Part shown: in pieces, positions 28,376 to 38,189 of the stretch
Layout: each line of letters starts with the position of its first letter
How positions within the stretch are numbered: the first letter of the stretch is position 1
NCBI GenBank assembly: GCA_020832445.1
Contig: JAFIEO010000039.1
Location: 1 to 64,000, forward strand
Length of the DNA: 64,000 bases
Direction of reading: 5' to 3'
Origin: Paracoccaceae bacterium
Lineage (GTDB): Bacteria; Pseudomonadota; Alphaproteobacteria; Rhodobacterales; Rhodobacteraceae
Position numbers and translations under genes: made by a program
The notes under the pieces: model-generated
What the model saw: only the letters and a program-made list of their open reading frames with translations
Databases searched by the model: none
Told to the model about the DNA's origin: nothing

Positions 28376-28448
28376 CTGCCGGATATGTGCCCATATTATT
28401 CAGGCCGGTTTCACCTGTCTTGCGCGGGTGGTGCAATGGTAGTGTGCT

Positions 28449-28832
28449 TCAGTCAATATCAGTCGCATATCGCTGCAACACAACAAGCGGGACAATATCC
28501 AGCGTTTTCTGATGTGTTGATCTTAGATTGACCAGCGGCGCCACGTTTTCTTCATGCGCCTGCAAGAACCGTGCGGCACACAGGCACCATTGATCCCCCG
28601 GTTTCAACCCCGGAAAGGCATGCTCGGGGCGCGGTGTTGACAGGTCATTGCCCAGATATTTGGAATAGGCCAGAAATTCAGCAGTCATTCTGGCACAGAC
28701 CGTGTGCCTGCCCTGATCTTCTTCGCAGGTGTCGCAGGCCCCGTTTCGGAAGAAACCTGTCATAGGGTCGCGTGAGCACGGCTCCAGGGTGCCGCCCAGC
28801 ACATTTACCGATGGCTCCATTCTGATTGTCAT
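28449..28832 (-). CDS. DUF2237 family protein
   Basis: A 127-residue protein of the DUF2237 family. The sequence has VNVLGGTLEPCSRDPMTGFFRNGACDTCEEDQGRHTVCA with conserved cysteines, then YSKYLGNDLSTPRPEHAFPGLKPGDQWCLCAARF, the family signature. Cysteine placement suggests metal or redox chemistry, but the function is unknown. ATG 28832 follows AGGAGAG; the longer frame to 28964 is open sequence only. Confidence 0.88.
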   Translation of the reverse strand: MTIRMEPSVNVLGGTLEPCSRDPMTGFFRNGACDTCEEDQGRHTVCARMTAEFLAYSKYLGNDLSTPRPEHAFPGLKPGDQWCLCAARFLQAHEENVAPLVNLRSTHQKTLDIVPLVVLQRYATDID

Positions 28833-28908
28833 GATGCTCTCCTGATTGCGGGGGTGTTTGGGGGTAGCGTGACAGAAATAAAGCTTAGGGCAAGCCCGAC
28901 CAGTGCTT

Positions 28909-29952
28909 TCAGGCAGGAAGTGTTGGTGCGCGCCAGTCGACCCATGCGCCATGAAAATCTGCACGCCCCAAATCTATGCAATCGCCTGCTGGCCAAAGGG
29001 TCAGGGTCAGTTTCGCGCCCGGGCCGTTGCCATCATCTTCCATCGACAGATGCGCCAGCGGTTCGTCCTGACGCAGCCTTGCGCCTGTGCGGGCCAGCGC
29101 CATTTGCCCGCGTTCTTGCAGGGCAGGGTCAAGATACTGCCAGACGATTGTATGATACACCAGATGCACGGCTTGGGGCAGGGGGCGCGACAGGCGCTTC
29201 TCCAGCCAGTCAATCGCGCATCCGCGCGTGATTTCAGGACGCAGTGTTGCAGCAAGGTCCAGTGCGTGTGCGGTCCGGTTCAGGCGGTCGTGCTGGTCTG
29301 CCCAGATATAGCTTAGCAGCCGCAACCGGTCTGTTTCAGGGTCCAGCGGGTTCAGATCGACGCCCGCGCGCGCGCGAATGACGGGTGTTGCCAGCGGCGG
29401 GGGGGCGCCGTGCCAATCTGGTGTCAGTGTCAACGCGGCATCATCCGGCCCGTAATCATGACCGCCTGCCTGCAAGGCGTATTGATCCCATATCAGGTTC
29501 AGCCCTGCGCTGCTGCCCAGCTCCGACAGGACCAGCGGGCGGTTAAACGCAGCAGTCAGCCATTGCGCGGCTGCGATAATGACGCTTGATCGGCGAAATT
29601 CATTGGTCTGGGGGGCAAAATCCAGCGTTGCCAGAATTGCGCTTTCATGCAGGCGCAACAATGCTTCTATCGCGCGCCATAGCTGGATGTCGGGAACCGT
29701 GTCCGGCGCGTTATATAGCCGCGACAGAATAGGGGCCTGCCCGCACAGCACCAGATGATGCAACGCGCCCGCAAGGCGCAGGGCCACCGCGTCGGGTTTC
29801 AGCCGGTCTTCGGGCCAATATAGCAACCTGTCCGCCACAGCACGCCCCGGCAGCAGCCGGTCGGCGACAAGTCCCAGAACCCGCGCGGTTAATGGAGAGC
29901 CGAGCGCAGCACAGGCGGCGGCTTGCCTGCGCGCATGATCCCGAAATGTCAT
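28909..29952 (-). CDS. DUF2332 family protein
   Basis: A 347-residue protein of the DUF2332 family. LVLSELGSSAGLNLIWDQY near residue 140 resembles the SAM-binding motif I of class I methyltransferases, and LVYHTIVWQYL near 266 and the terminal LGRADFHGAWVDW are typical. A methyltransferase-like role is inferred, not shown. Its ATG overlaps the pth stop codon, so it is coupled to peptidyl-tRNA hydrolase. Confidence 0.85.
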   Translation of the reverse strand: MTFRDHARRQAAACAALGSPLTARVLGLVADRLLPGRAVADRLLYWPEDRLKPDAVALRLAGALHHLVLCGQAPILSRLYNAPDTVPDIQLWRAIEALLRLHESAILATLDFAPQTNEFRRSSVIIAAAQWLTAAFNRPLVLSELGSSAGLNLIWDQYALQAGGHDYGPDDAALTLTPDWHGAPPPLATPVIRARAGVDLNPLDPETDRLRLLSYIWADQHDRLNRTAHALDLAATLRPEITRGCAIDWLEKRLSRPLPQAVHLVYHTIVWQYLDPALQERGQMALARTGARLRQDEPLAHLSMEDDGNGPGAKLTLTLWPAGDCIDLGRADFHGAWVDWRAPTLPA

Positions 29953-30653
29953 TTGAAGCGGTCCATCAGCCTTTGCAGCGGCGTGCGTGTTTCTACGGGT
30001 GCGGGATCGTCCTTCGGGGCAGACTGTCGTGCCGGTTCAGGTTTCGGGGCGCCCGGCGCGGGTTTGGCCGATGGACCTTTGCGTTGGGGCGTTGTGCGCT
30101 GCGCGACCATGCTTGAAAACCGCGCCCCGTCGCCTTGCGCCAAGGCGTCAGCACCATCGGCAATGCCCTGAAGCAGGGGGTCCAGCCAGTCCTGATCCGA
30201 TTTTGCAAAATCGGACAACACATAGGCCGACACGCGATCCTTGTGGCCCGGATGCCCGATGCCCAGACGCACGCGCGAATAATCCGGCCCCGCATGGGCA
30301 TGAATTGATCGCAGCCCGTTATGGCCCGCATGCCCGCCGCCTTGCTTCAGGCGCAGTTTTCCGGGTGCCAGGTCCAATTCGTCATGAAAGACCACCAGAT
30401 CGGCAAGGTCCAGCTTGTAAAAGCGCAGCGCTTCGCCCACGGATTGCCCGGACAGGTTCATGAATGTTTCCGGTTTCAGCAAGACCAGCTTTTCGCGACC
30501 AATCCGGCCTTCTATCATGCAGCCCTGAAATTTGCTGCGCCACGGTGCAAACCCGTGTTCGCTGGCAATACGGTCCAGCGCCATGAACCCGATATTATGC
30601 CTGTTTGCGGCGTATTTTGTTCCAGGGTTTCCCAGACCAACAAATAGCTTCAT
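29949..30653 (-). CDS. pth: Peptidyl-tRNA hydrolase
   Basis: Releases peptides from prematurely dropped peptidyl-tRNAs. The 234-residue protein starts MKLFVGLGNPGTKYAANRHN with the catalytic His20 region, and has KPETFMNLSGQSV and HDELDLAPGKLRLKQGGGHAGHNGLRS. A proline/lysine-rich tail of about 45 residues extends beyond the usual ~190-residue core, as in other Rhodobacteraceae. ATG 30653 matches the family start. It follows rplY on the same strand. Confidence 0.95.
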   Translation of the reverse strand: MKLFVGLGNPGTKYAANRHNIGFMALDRIASEHGFAPWRSKFQGCMIEGRIGREKLVLLKPETFMNLSGQSVGEALRFYKLDLADLVVFHDELDLAPGKLRLKQGGGHAGHNGLRSIHAHAGPDYSRVRLGIGHPGHKDRVSAYVLSDFAKSDQDWLDPLLQGIADGADALAQGDGARFSSMVAQRTTPQRKGPSAKPAPGAPKPEPARQSAPKDDPAPVETRTPLQRLMDRFK

Positions 30654-30805
30654 GTGACATGTCCCCTGTGTGCGGTGCAGCATAAAGGTCCGGCGCATTT
30701 GTGAAAAGCGCTGAGTGTGCGAATTCGACACTACCCGCCCTGAATTGGCCGTGATGCGGGGTTGCAGGAAAACGCATACGCGTCGCGGCAAGCTACCGCC
30801 CCAAA

Positions 30806-30836
30806 TGAAAACGGGGCACCTGTCTGGGTGCCCCGT
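30806..30836 (-). terminator. Rho-independent terminator after rplY
   Basis: A 9-bp stem CGGGGCACC/GGTGCCCCG with loop TGTCT is followed on the minus strand by TTTTCATTT. It sits about 30 bases after the rplY stop and before pth. Confidence 0.8.
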
Positions 30837-30865
30837 AAACGTTGTGCGTTGCTGTCAGGAAATAC

Positions 30866-31489
30866 TTATTCCTCGGTAGCAGATTCTTCGTCACCGTCCT
30901 CGTTGTCGGATGCAACCAGTGCGCGGGGCGCAGAGATGTTTGCAATCACGAAATCGCGGTCGATTGTAGGTTTGGTGCCTTCGGGCAGTTTGATGGCCGA
31001 AATCGTGATGGTGTCGCCAATTTGCAGGCCAGCCAGATCAAAGACCAGCTTTTCAGGAATGTCACCGGCCAACACGTTCAACTCCACCTCGGGGCGCACG
31101 ACGGACAGCATGCCGCCGCGTTTCAGGCCGACGCATTTTTCATGGTTGATGAATTCAACCGGAATGAACAGATTGATACGGCTGGTGCGGCGCAGGCGCA
31201 TCAGGTCGACATGTTCGGGCAGGCCATTCACAACATGGCGCTGAATGCCACGGCAGATAACGCGCACATCTTCCTGACCTTCAACCTTCAGGTTGAACAA
31301 TGTCGATACAAAGCGACCCGCTTTCAGCATCTTGATCAGGTAGTGATAGTTGAAGTTCACGGCCAGGGGGTCGGAACCACCGCCATAAACCACACCGGGT
31401 ACTTTATGCTCACGACGAGCTTGACGAGCGGCCCCCTTGCCTGTCCCCGTCCGTACCTCGGCCAAAAGATCCGGGATCTCACCAGCCAT
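30866..31489 (-). CDS. rplY: 50S ribosomal protein L25 (CTC/TL5 type)
   Basis: A 207-residue long-form L25 that binds 5S rRNA. The N-terminal 5S-binding domain has the [20 protein letters not shown] motif and PGVVYGG; the C-terminal TL5 domain follows, ending in an acidic tail [16 protein letters not shown] 31489 is preceded by GGAGAATT. It is closed by its own terminator and stands upstream of pth, the usual pairing. Confidence 0.93.
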   Translation of the reverse strand: MAGEIPDLLAEVRTGTGKGAARQARREHKVPGVVYGGGSDPLAVNFNYHYLIKMLKAGRFVSTLFNLKVEGQEDVRVICRGIQRHVVNGLPEHVDLMRLRRTSRINLFIPVEFINHEKCVGLKRGGMLSVVRPEVELNVLAGDIPEKLVFDLAGLQIGDTITISAIKLPEGTKPTIDRDFVIANISAPRALVASDNEDGDEESATEE

Positions 31490-31665
31490 TGGAATTCTCC
31501 ATTTTCTACAAGTTGAAATGCCCGCCTCCAAGGGTGCGGGCTGTAAGTCTGGCGGCTATAGGGCAGATTCGGGTTATTGAAAAGGGAAAAAGGCGATTTC
31601 ACCCCCGCCAATACCCCCGCGAAGGCCATTTCAGTGCCCGAAATGCGCCCAAGGCCGCCGTGGCG

Positions 31666-32835
31666 TTACAACAATACTGTCGGGTCGCCGAAGCCCTGCG
31701 GCACATACAGGTTCTGCGGTCCAAGGTTGCGGACATCGGTTTCGCCGCATAGCGCCATGGTGATGTCCAGTTCCTTATGGATGATTTCCAGTGCTTTGGT
31801 GACACCGGCCTGACCCATTGCACCCAACCCGTAAGTAAAGGCGCGGCCGATATAAGTGCCGGTTGCCCCCAGCGCCAGCGCCTTCAGCACATCCTGACCG
31901 GACCTTATGCCGCTATCAAGATGCACCTCCACCTTGTCGCCCACCGCATCCATGATCGCGGGCAGCATACGGATGGAACTGACAGCCCCGTCCAGCTGGC
32001 GCCCGCCATGGTTGGACACGATGATGGCATCTGCGCCAATCTCTACCGCGCGGCGGGCATCTTCGGCGTCCATGATGCCTTTGATAAGCAGTTTGCCGCC
32101 CCACCAGTCCTTGAATTGTGCAATGCGCGTCCAGTCCAGTGCCACATCAAACGCTTCCGCGGTCCATGTCGACAGCGATGAGGGGTCCGTCACTCCCTTG
32201 GCATGGCCCACGATATTGCCAAAGAAGCGCCGCTTGGTGCCCAGCATTTCAAGGCCCCACGGAATTTTCGTCATCATATTGGCGATGGATTTTGGTGTCA
32301 GTTTCGGCGGCGCGGACAGGCCGTTTTTCAAATCCTTGTGGCGTTGGCCCAGAACCTGCAAATCCACAGTGACAACGATGGCCGAACAGTTTGCTGCGCG
32401 GGCGCGTTCAATCAGGCGGCGCATGAAGTCGTCGTCTTTCAATGTGTAGACCTGAAACCAGAAGGGCTTGGTCGTGTGTTCCGCGACATCCTCGATCGAG
32501 CAGATTGACATGGTTGACAGGGTGAAGGGCACGCCGAACGCTTCGGCGGCGCGGGCGGCCTTGATTTCGCCATCGGCGGATTGCATGCCCGTCAGCCCGA
32601 CCGGTGCTAGCGCCACAGGCATGGACACGTCCTGCCCGATCATCTTTGATGCGGTGCTGCGGCCCGACATGTCGACGGCAACACGCTGTTTCAGCCGGAT
32701 ATGTCTGAAATCGCTGATATTTTCGCGAAATGTCTGTTCGGTCCAACTGCCGGATTCCGCATAATCATAGAACATGCGCGGGGTGCGTTTTTCATAGATG
32801 CGGCGCAAGTCTTCGATATTGGTAATTACCGGCAT
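31666..32835 (-). CDS. lldD: FMN-dependent L-lactate dehydrogenase
   Basis: A 389-residue member of the alpha-hydroxy-acid oxidase family. It oxidises L-lactate to pyruvate and passes electrons to the respiratory chain at the inner membrane. ALAPVGLTGMQSADGE near residue 94 binds FMN. Near residue 270, IIVSNHGGRQLDGA holds the catalytic histidine and substrate arginine, followed by LDSGIRSGQDVLKALALGATGTYIGR. Glycolate or other hydroxyacids are possible substrates. It is monocistronic. Confidence 0.88.
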   Translation of the reverse strand: MPVITNIEDLRRIYEKRTPRMFYDYAESGSWTEQTFRENISDFRHIRLKQRVAVDMSGRSTASKMIGQDVSMPVALAPVGLTGMQSADGEIKAARAAEAFGVPFTLSTMSICSIEDVAEHTTKPFWFQVYTLKDDDFMRRLIERARAANCSAIVVTVDLQVLGQRHKDLKNGLSAPPKLTPKSIANMMTKIPWGLEMLGTKRRFFGNIVGHAKGVTDPSSLSTWTAEAFDVALDWTRIAQFKDWWGGKLLIKGIMDAEDARRAVEIGADAIIVSNHGGRQLDGAVSSIRMLPAIMDAVGDKVEVHLDSGIRSGQDVLKALALGATGTYIGRAFTYGLGAMGQAGVTKALEIIHKELDITMALCGETDVRNLGPQNLYVPQGFGDPTVLL

Positions 32836-32967
32836 GGCAGCCCCCCTGAAATTGGTAAAATTTTGTTACCTGATCGCGGGGGGGCGTGCAAGCTGCGCCA
32901 CGGCGTTGCGCCCGGGCCTGTAGCGTGCCCGCGTTCGTGTGCCATTCACGAAACCCACTCAACCCTC

Positions 32968-33022
32968 TTTAGAACGCATGCTCAGGACGCGCAAAGCGGG
33001 TTCCCACTTTTGCGCGGCTGCT
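32968..33022 (-). repeat. Partial family A element
   Basis: On the minus strand GCGCAAAAGTGGGAACCCGC is followed by GCGTCCTGAGCATGCGTTCTAAA, matching the left core and right end of family A with the middle missing. It lies between the ends of the CoxG gene and the lactate dehydrogenase start. Confidence 0.6.
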
Positions 33023-33556
33023 TTATCCAAGGATACGCTTGACCCAGCCCTTGCGCGGCTGATCGCTGTCTTGTGCGGCTTCGGGGGCGGCGGTGTCTGG
33101 CGCGGGCGTGTCCGGCCCTTCGATCTGTTCCTGAAAACGGGTGAAGAATTCTGTGGCCATGCGGCGTGCAAACCCGTCCACGATGCGGCTGCCAAGCTGG
33201 GCCAGTTTGCCGCCGACATTGGCATCAACGTCATAATGCAGCAGGGTTCCGCCATCGTCGGTTGGCTCCAGCCGGACGCGCGCCTGCCCTTTGGCAAAAC
33301 CGGCGGCGCCGCCTTTGCCCTCTCCGACCAGGGTGCAGCTTTCGCCTTCTATGACATCGGCCATGGTCACCATGCCTTTGAATGTCGCTTTAACGGGGCC
33401 GACCTTCTGAACGACGACGGCCTCATAGCCTTGCTCGGGGTTGCCGGACAGGTCCTGACATCCCGGCACACAGGCTTTCAGGACATCGGGATCGAACAGG
33501 GCAGTCCAGACCTGTTGCGGGGGGGCCGCGATCTGGCGGGTGTCATTCATTTGCAT
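33023..33556 (-). CDS. coxG: CoxG/SRPBCC family protein (CO dehydrogenase subunit G-like)
   Basis: A 177-residue protein with a START/SRPBCC fold at residues 1-150: MNDTRQIAAPPQQVWTALFDPDVLKACVPGCQDL at the start and GGKLAQLGSRIVDGFARRMATEFF near 115-140, both family marks. A linker rich in Pro/Ala/Asp precedes a basic C-terminal end (PRKGWVKRILG). CoxG recruits CO dehydrogenase to the membrane in carboxidotrophs, but no coxMSL genes are here. ATG 33556 follows AGGAA. Confidence 0.85.
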   Translation of the reverse strand: MQMNDTRQIAAPPQQVWTALFDPDVLKACVPGCQDLSGNPEQGYEAVVVQKVGPVKATFKGMVTMADVIEGESCTLVGEGKGGAAGFAKGQARVRLEPTDDGGTLLHYDVDANVGGKLAQLGSRIVDGFARRMATEFFTRFQEQIEGPDTPAPDTAAPEAAQDSDQPRKGWVKRILG

Positions 33557-33718
33557 TGGCGGTGTTCCTATATCCCTAAGTTCTGGCGCATAGGTTAGGA
33601 CATTCGCAGATGACATGAAATCACGCTTTGGTCGTATCTACCTTGGTCGCCCCGAACCCGCCCCAAAACCCGCACTGAATACATTGACGGGAGTGGGAAT
33701 TTGTGATCACAATTTCGG

Positions 33719-34384
33719 ATGCAGAAATCTGTCTTGCGCCCGTCTGTTGCCGCTGAAACTGCGCCCTTGTCAGCACATGACAGGGTGTATCGCGGCTTGC
33801 GCCAGCAAATCATGCATGGGGAATTGCCGCCCGGACATGCGCTGACGCTGCGCGGGATCGGCAAGTCCTTCGGGGTCAGTATGACACCTGCGCGCGAATC
33901 CGTGCGCCGCCTGTCGGCGGAAGGGGCGCTGACGTTGTCTGCGTCAGGCCGTGTCACCACGCCGGAACTGAGCAATGAACGCATCGAGGAGTTGGCCTCG
34001 ATCCGCGCGCTTTTGGAGCCGGAACTGGGAAGTCGTGCGCTGCGGCGGGCGCATCTGGCCTTGATTGACCGGATGGACATTATCAACGAAGCCAATGCAC
34101 GCGCGGTCAACCAGCAAAATCCGGTCGAGTATATTCGCACGAATCTGGAATTTCATCGCACTCTGTATCTGCGCGCCCAAAGCCCTGCGATGCTGGGGTT
34201 GCTGGAAACGGTGTGGTTGCAGCTTGGCCCGACCATGCGTGCATTATACACGCGTTTGCGCCGCACCACGGCCCCGCCGCACCATCGCCTGATCCTTGAA
34301 GCGCTGCGTGCAGGTGACGATGCCGCGCTACGACTGGCCTTGCGCACCGATGTGACCCAAGGGCTGCGGCATCTTCAGGCGTGA
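33719..34384 (+). CDS. GntR-family (FadR/FCD) regulator
   Basis: A 221-residue transcriptional regulator. The winged helix is at about residues 18-85 (VYRGLRQQIMHGELPPGHALTLRGIGKSFGVSMTPARESVRRL), and an all-helical FCD ligand-binding domain follows, with FHRTLYLRAQSPAMLGLLETVW. It is divergent from coxG with a shared 160-base promoter region, so it may regulate coxG or itself. The ligand is unknown. A family A element follows its stop codon by one base. Confidence 0.88.
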   Translation: MQKSVLRPSVAAETAPLSAHDRVYRGLRQQIMHGELPPGHALTLRGIGKSFGVSMTPARESVRRLSAEGALTLSASGRVTTPELSNERIEELASIRALLEPELGSRALRRAHLALIDRMDIINEANARAVNQQNPVEYIRTNLEFHRTLYLRAQSPAMLGLLETVWLQLGPTMRALYTRLRRTTAPPHHRLILEALRAGDDAALRLALRTDVTQGLRHLQA

Positions 34385-34385
34385 T

Positions 34386-34493
34386 TTAGAGCATTTTTCT
34401 CAGAACTGGGAACTGATTTTGAGCTTCTCGAACCCTCGAAATCAATAAGTTAGAGCATGTCTCGTGAATGCGAATGAACGTGATATACTTTAA
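34386..34493 (+). repeat. Family A palindromic element, copy 2
   Basis: A 108-bp copy that begins TTAGAGCAT one base after the GntR stop and ends ATACTTTAA, a degenerate form of ATGCTCTAA. The inner AATCAATAAGTTAGAGCATG and GAATGCGAATGAACGTGATAT match the other copies. Confidence 0.8.
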
Positions 34494-34538
34494 TCAGGTC
34501 AAAGCATTCTGGCTGCGGGATGGCCTGAAGCCGACCGC

Positions 34539-34750
34539 GAAGGCGCGGGGCAAAGGGCGTAGCTGGCCCACGCCATCGGCGGGCTGTCCCACAGGCTGCC
34601 GATTTGGCTGATGGCAATCCAAGCCCTTGAGCACAGGAAATATGCAGCCTGCATAAAGTGCATTCCTACAATGTCGGATCGGCAGACCCCGGCCCACCGA
34701 CAGCGCGGGCCTTGTCCAAGCACGAACGCACCCTTCAGGCCAGAATTGGG
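34539..34750 (+). repeat. Family B repeat, full copy
   Basis: Starts AGGCGCGGGGCAAAG, continues TGGCCCACGCCATCGG, ATGTCGGATCGGCAGACC and GCGCGGGCCTTGTCCAAG, and ends near CCCTTCAGGC. It matches 48321-48516 along its whole length with scattered differences. A family A element lies immediately to its left. The 34385-34840 gap thus holds A, B and a terminator, with no gene. Confidence 0.75.
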
Positions 34751-34794
34751 AGCATCGCGTTTCCTGCACATGACCGGGCACTGCCGCCCAGCAA

Positions 34795-34822
34795 AAAGCC
34801 CCGGCACAGGGCCGGGGCTTTT
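34795..34822. terminator. Rho-independent terminator of the ftsH end of the block
   Basis: AAAGCCCCGGC and GCCGGGGCTTT form a strong stem with a short loop, flanked by A and T runs on both sides. It lies about 20 bases after the ftsH stop and can act on both strands. Confidence 0.85.
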
Positions 34823-34840
34823 GTCTTATATCGCCGGTAT

Positions 34841-36763
34841 TTACGCGGACGGTTCGGGTTCCATGCCGTCCCCGCTTTCGTCGCCACGTTTGCGGCCACG
34901 CGTCTTGGGGATGGCGGCAACCGACGGGGTGCCGCTGCCGGGCGTGTCTGCATCATCATCGCCGCGGTTCAAGGGTTCACCGCGCATGACGCGCGCGATT
35001 TCAGGCCCTGTCAGGGTCTCGTATTCCAGCAAGCCCTGCGCAAGGTTTTCCAGATCATCAGCATGTTCGGTCAGGATTTTCTTGGCTGTGTCATAACCTT
35101 CCTGAACCAGTTGCCGCACCTTGTCGTCGATCATCTTCTGGGTCATGCCGGAATGGTTGGACCCACCCCCGTAAGCGCCCAGATAGCTTTGCTGTTCATT
35201 GGCGTAATCGACATACCCCAATTCAGGGTCAAAGCCGAATTGCGTGACCATGGCGCGCGCAATCTTGGTGACCTGCTGAATGTCGCTTGCCGCACCGGAT
35301 GTGACCGCATCTTCACCGAAGGTCAGTTCTTCGGCCACACGCCCACCCATCGCCATGGCGATCTTGGATTTGTATTTGCGATAGCTGACAGACAACTGGT
35401 CGCGTTCGGGCAGCGACAGCACCAGACCCAGCGCGCGACCGCGCGGGATGATGGTTGCCTTGTGGATGGGGTCGTGTTCGGGCACATGCAGGCCCACGAC
35501 CGCGTGACCGGCTTCGTGATAGGCGGTCAGTTTCTTCTCATCTTCGGACATGACCATGGACCGGCGTTCGGCCCCCATCATGACCTTGTCCTTGGCCGAC
35601 TCAAAGTCTTCCATGGTGACAAAACGACGGTTTGACCGCGCCGCCATCAATGCCGCTTCATTCACAAGGTTCGCCAGATCAGCACCCGAAAAGCCCGGTG
35701 TGCCGCGTGCGATGATGCGCAGATCCACATTCGGACCCAGCGGCACCTTGCGCGCATGCACACCCAAAATGCGTTCGCGTCCCTTGATGTCGGGGTTGGG
35801 CACCTGCACCTGACGGTCAAAACGGCCCGGACGCAGCAGCGCGGGGTCCAGCACGTCGGGGCGGTTGGTGGCCGCCACGATGATGATGCCCTCATTGGCT
35901 TCGAACCCGTCCATTTCGACCAGAAGCTGGTTCAATGTCTGTTCGCGTTCGTCATTGCCGCCGCCATAGCCCACGCCACGCGACCGGCCGACGGCGTCAA
36001 TCTCGTCGATAAAGACAATGCAGGGGGCGTTTTTCTTGGCTTGCTCGAACATGTCACGCACACGGCTGGCACCGACACCCACGAACATTTCCACAAAATC
36101 GGACCCCGAAATCGTGAAGAACGGAACGCCCGCTTCGCCTGCGATAGCGCGTGCAAGCAGCGTTTTACCCGTGCCGGGAGGGCCGACCAGAAGCGCGCCT
36201 TTGGGGATTTTGCCACCGAGGCGGCTGAACTTCTGGGGATTGCGCAGAAACTCGACAATCTCCTCCAGTTCGTCCTTGGCTTCATCAATGCCCGCAACAT
36301 CGTCAAACGTCACACGGCCGCTTTTTTCAGTCAACAATTTGGCCTTGGATTTGCCAAACCCCATTGCGCCGCCTTTGCCACCGCCCTGCATGCGGTTCAT
36401 GAAGTAGATCCAGACGCCGATCAGCAGCAGGAATGGCAGCCACAGCATAAGCGTGGACAGGAAACCGGATTGCTGTTGGGGCCGTGCCTCGATGGGGATG
36501 CCTGCGTCCAGCAGCCGCTCGGTCAGGCCTGTGTCATCTGGTCGCACGGTCGAATATTGCTGGCCGTCACTGCCCACGAACACAATGCGTTCGCCATCAA
36601 TGGTGACCCTGCTGACAGTGCCCGAATCGACCCGCTGGACGAAATCAGAATAATTCACGCTGCGCGCTGATGATGTGCCCTGATTGTTGCTGAACATGTT
36701 GAAAAGCATGATCATCAACAAAAACAGCACGATCCAGAAAGCGAAATTCCGTGCGTTGCCCAC
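34841..36763 (-). CDS. ftsH: ATP-dependent zinc metalloprotease FtsH
   Basis: A 640-residue membrane protease that degrades unassembled or misfolded membrane proteins and regulators. It has membrane helices at about residues 7-25 and 103-121, Walker A GPPGTGKT near 195, the SRH region with arginine fingers near 300-315, and the zinc site HEAGHAVVG near 416. The C-terminus is rich in charged residues. It is the last gene of a leftward block after tilS, a common order in proteobacteria. Confidence 0.97.
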   Translation of the reverse strand: MGNARNFAFWIVLFLLMIMLFNMFSNNQGTSSARSVNYSDFVQRVDSGTVSRVTIDGERIVFVGSDGQQYSTVRPDDTGLTERLLDAGIPIEARPQQQSGFLSTLMLWLPFLLLIGVWIYFMNRMQGGGKGGAMGFGKSKAKLLTEKSGRVTFDDVAGIDEAKDELEEIVEFLRNPQKFSRLGGKIPKGALLVGPPGTGKTLLARAIAGEAGVPFFTISGSDFVEMFVGVGASRVRDMFEQAKKNAPCIVFIDEIDAVGRSRGVGYGGGNDEREQTLNQLLVEMDGFEANEGIIIVAATNRPDVLDPALLRPGRFDRQVQVPNPDIKGRERILGVHARKVPLGPNVDLRIIARGTPGFSGADLANLVNEAALMAARSNRRFVTMEDFESAKDKVMMGAERRSMVMSEDEKKLTAYHEAGHAVVGLHVPEHDPIHKATIIPRGRALGLVLSLPERDQLSVSYRKYKSKIAMAMGGRVAEELTFGEDAVTSGAASDIQQVTKIARAMVTQFGFDPELGYVDYANEQQSYLGAYGGGSNHSGMTQKMIDDKVRQLVQEGYDTAKKILTEHADDLENLAQGLLEYETLTGPEIARVMRGEPLNRGDDDADTPGSGTPSVAAIPKTRGRKRGDESGDGMEPEPSA

Positions 36764-36914
36764 GGGCGTCTCCTTTGGTTTCGATCAGGTGCGCGGCGTA
36801 TAGTGCTGCCCGAAAGCGCAGTATCGCGCACCGTTCGTGGTGTTATCACGCACAAAAGCGTGCTTCTTACCCTTGTTACATAGCGATCAGAGTTCTGCAA
36901 TCAATCTGCACGTA

Positions 36915-38189
36915 TCAAGAAATGCGCATGCGTGGCCAAATATGGTAAGTTTCCGCCTGCCAGCCGCAATTTTGCATCGCCAAAGGGGCCGCAACAAGTG
37001 TTGTGCCCTGCCAGATTGCGGGGCTGGCCAGAAGCGATGCATAGGGCACACGCCAGTCGCTGCGGGGGCGGCACTGGTTGGCCCCGTCCGGTCCCAGCGC
37101 GGCAATGTGCAGATCGTGCGCATTCTCGGGCGGCGCAGACACGGGCTGAACACGCCAGCGCCCGTCCCATGTCGCACCAAGCGGCGTGCGCAGGCGGGCG
37201 ACGGCGCTGTATTCGCGCGCAATCCTAAGCGTGCCTTTGCTGCGCGACAATATGCAGCCATGCAGTGTGGCGCGCGATGTGCTGTGCAGTGCGGCGTGCA
37301 AGGCGTCCAGACGCGGCCTGTAGGCGTTGCCTGATATCGCCTGAAGGGCGTGGGCGACAAGTCTTGTGCGTGTGTCTTGTGGCAGGGCGTCCAGTTCCAG
37401 GGCATCAAAAACAAAATCGCCATGTTCCACGGTCAGGATTTTTGCGGCCTGCGCATCGGCCAGAAACTCCAGACTTGTGCGGGCCGCGCGCATGCGGTCG
37501 GCGGTTTGCGCCAGCCGCTTTGCATCCAGTCCCAAAGGTGCCAGATAGTCCAGCGCCTGCCGTGCCTTGACCCTGTCAAAGCTGGTATCGTGATTTGACG
37601 GGTCATCCACCCATGTTTCCCGCAATGCGCGCAAATAGGCGCGCAATTGTGCGCGGCCCATTCCCAGAAGCGGGCGCAGCCATGTGGTGCCTTGCGCGAC
37701 ATGGTGTGCCGCCATCCCCGACAACCCTTCGACACCTGATCCGCGTGCAAGGCGCATCAACAAGGTTTCGGCCTGATCATCGAGTGTGTGGCCAAGGGCA
37801 ACGGCATCAAGTGCATGGGCCTGTGCCCATTGTGACAACAGCCGCTTTCGGGCCTCACGCGCGTGATCTTGCAGGTTGCCATGCCCGTCCCAGCCCCGCC
37901 ATTCAAGCGTTTGATGGGGCAGGCCAAGTCGGGTCGCGCAGCGGGCGACCATTGCAGCCTCGTCCGCTGCTTGCGGCCGCAGCCCGTGATCGACGGTTGC
38001 AACCAGCAGGGTCTTTTGGTGGCGCTGCGCCCAGTCCTGCGCCAGCCGCAGCAGGGCCATGGAATCCCCGCCGCCCGAAACCGCCACCCCAAGCCGCTGG
38101 ATGGGGGCCCTGGTGCCTACCGCGTGCATCTGCGCGGCAAAACCGGTCTGAAGGGCGCCCACGTCGCTATGCGGCGTGCCTAGGGGCAT
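36915..38189 (-). CDS. tilS: tRNA(Ile)-lysidine synthetase
   Basis: Converts the wobble C of tRNA-Ile(CAU) to lysidine so it reads AUA. The 424-residue protein has the PP-loop motif VAVSGGGDSMALLRL (residues 34-48), DHGLRPQAADEA, and LGHTLDDQAETLLMRLARGSG. The C-terminal domain is less conserved, as usual. Its start overlaps the end of cpoB, so it belongs to the Tol-Pal transcription block. ftsH follows after a 150-base gap with probable own promoter. Confidence 0.93.
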   Translation of the reverse strand: MPLGTPHSDVGALQTGFAAQMHAVGTRAPIQRLGVAVSGGGDSMALLRLAQDWAQRHQKTLLVATVDHGLRPQAADEAAMVARCATRLGLPHQTLEWRGWDGHGNLQDHAREARKRLLSQWAQAHALDAVALGHTLDDQAETLLMRLARGSGVEGLSGMAAHHVAQGTTWLRPLLGMGRAQLRAYLRALRETWVDDPSNHDTSFDRVKARQALDYLAPLGLDAKRLAQTADRMRAARTSLEFLADAQAAKILTVEHGDFVFDALELDALPQDTRTRLVAHALQAISGNAYRPRLDALHAALHSTSRATLHGCILSRSKGTLRIAREYSAVARLRTPLGATWDGRWRVQPVSAPPENAHDLHIAALGPDGANQCRPRSDWRVPYASLLASPAIWQGTTLVAAPLAMQNCGWQAETYHIWPRMRIS

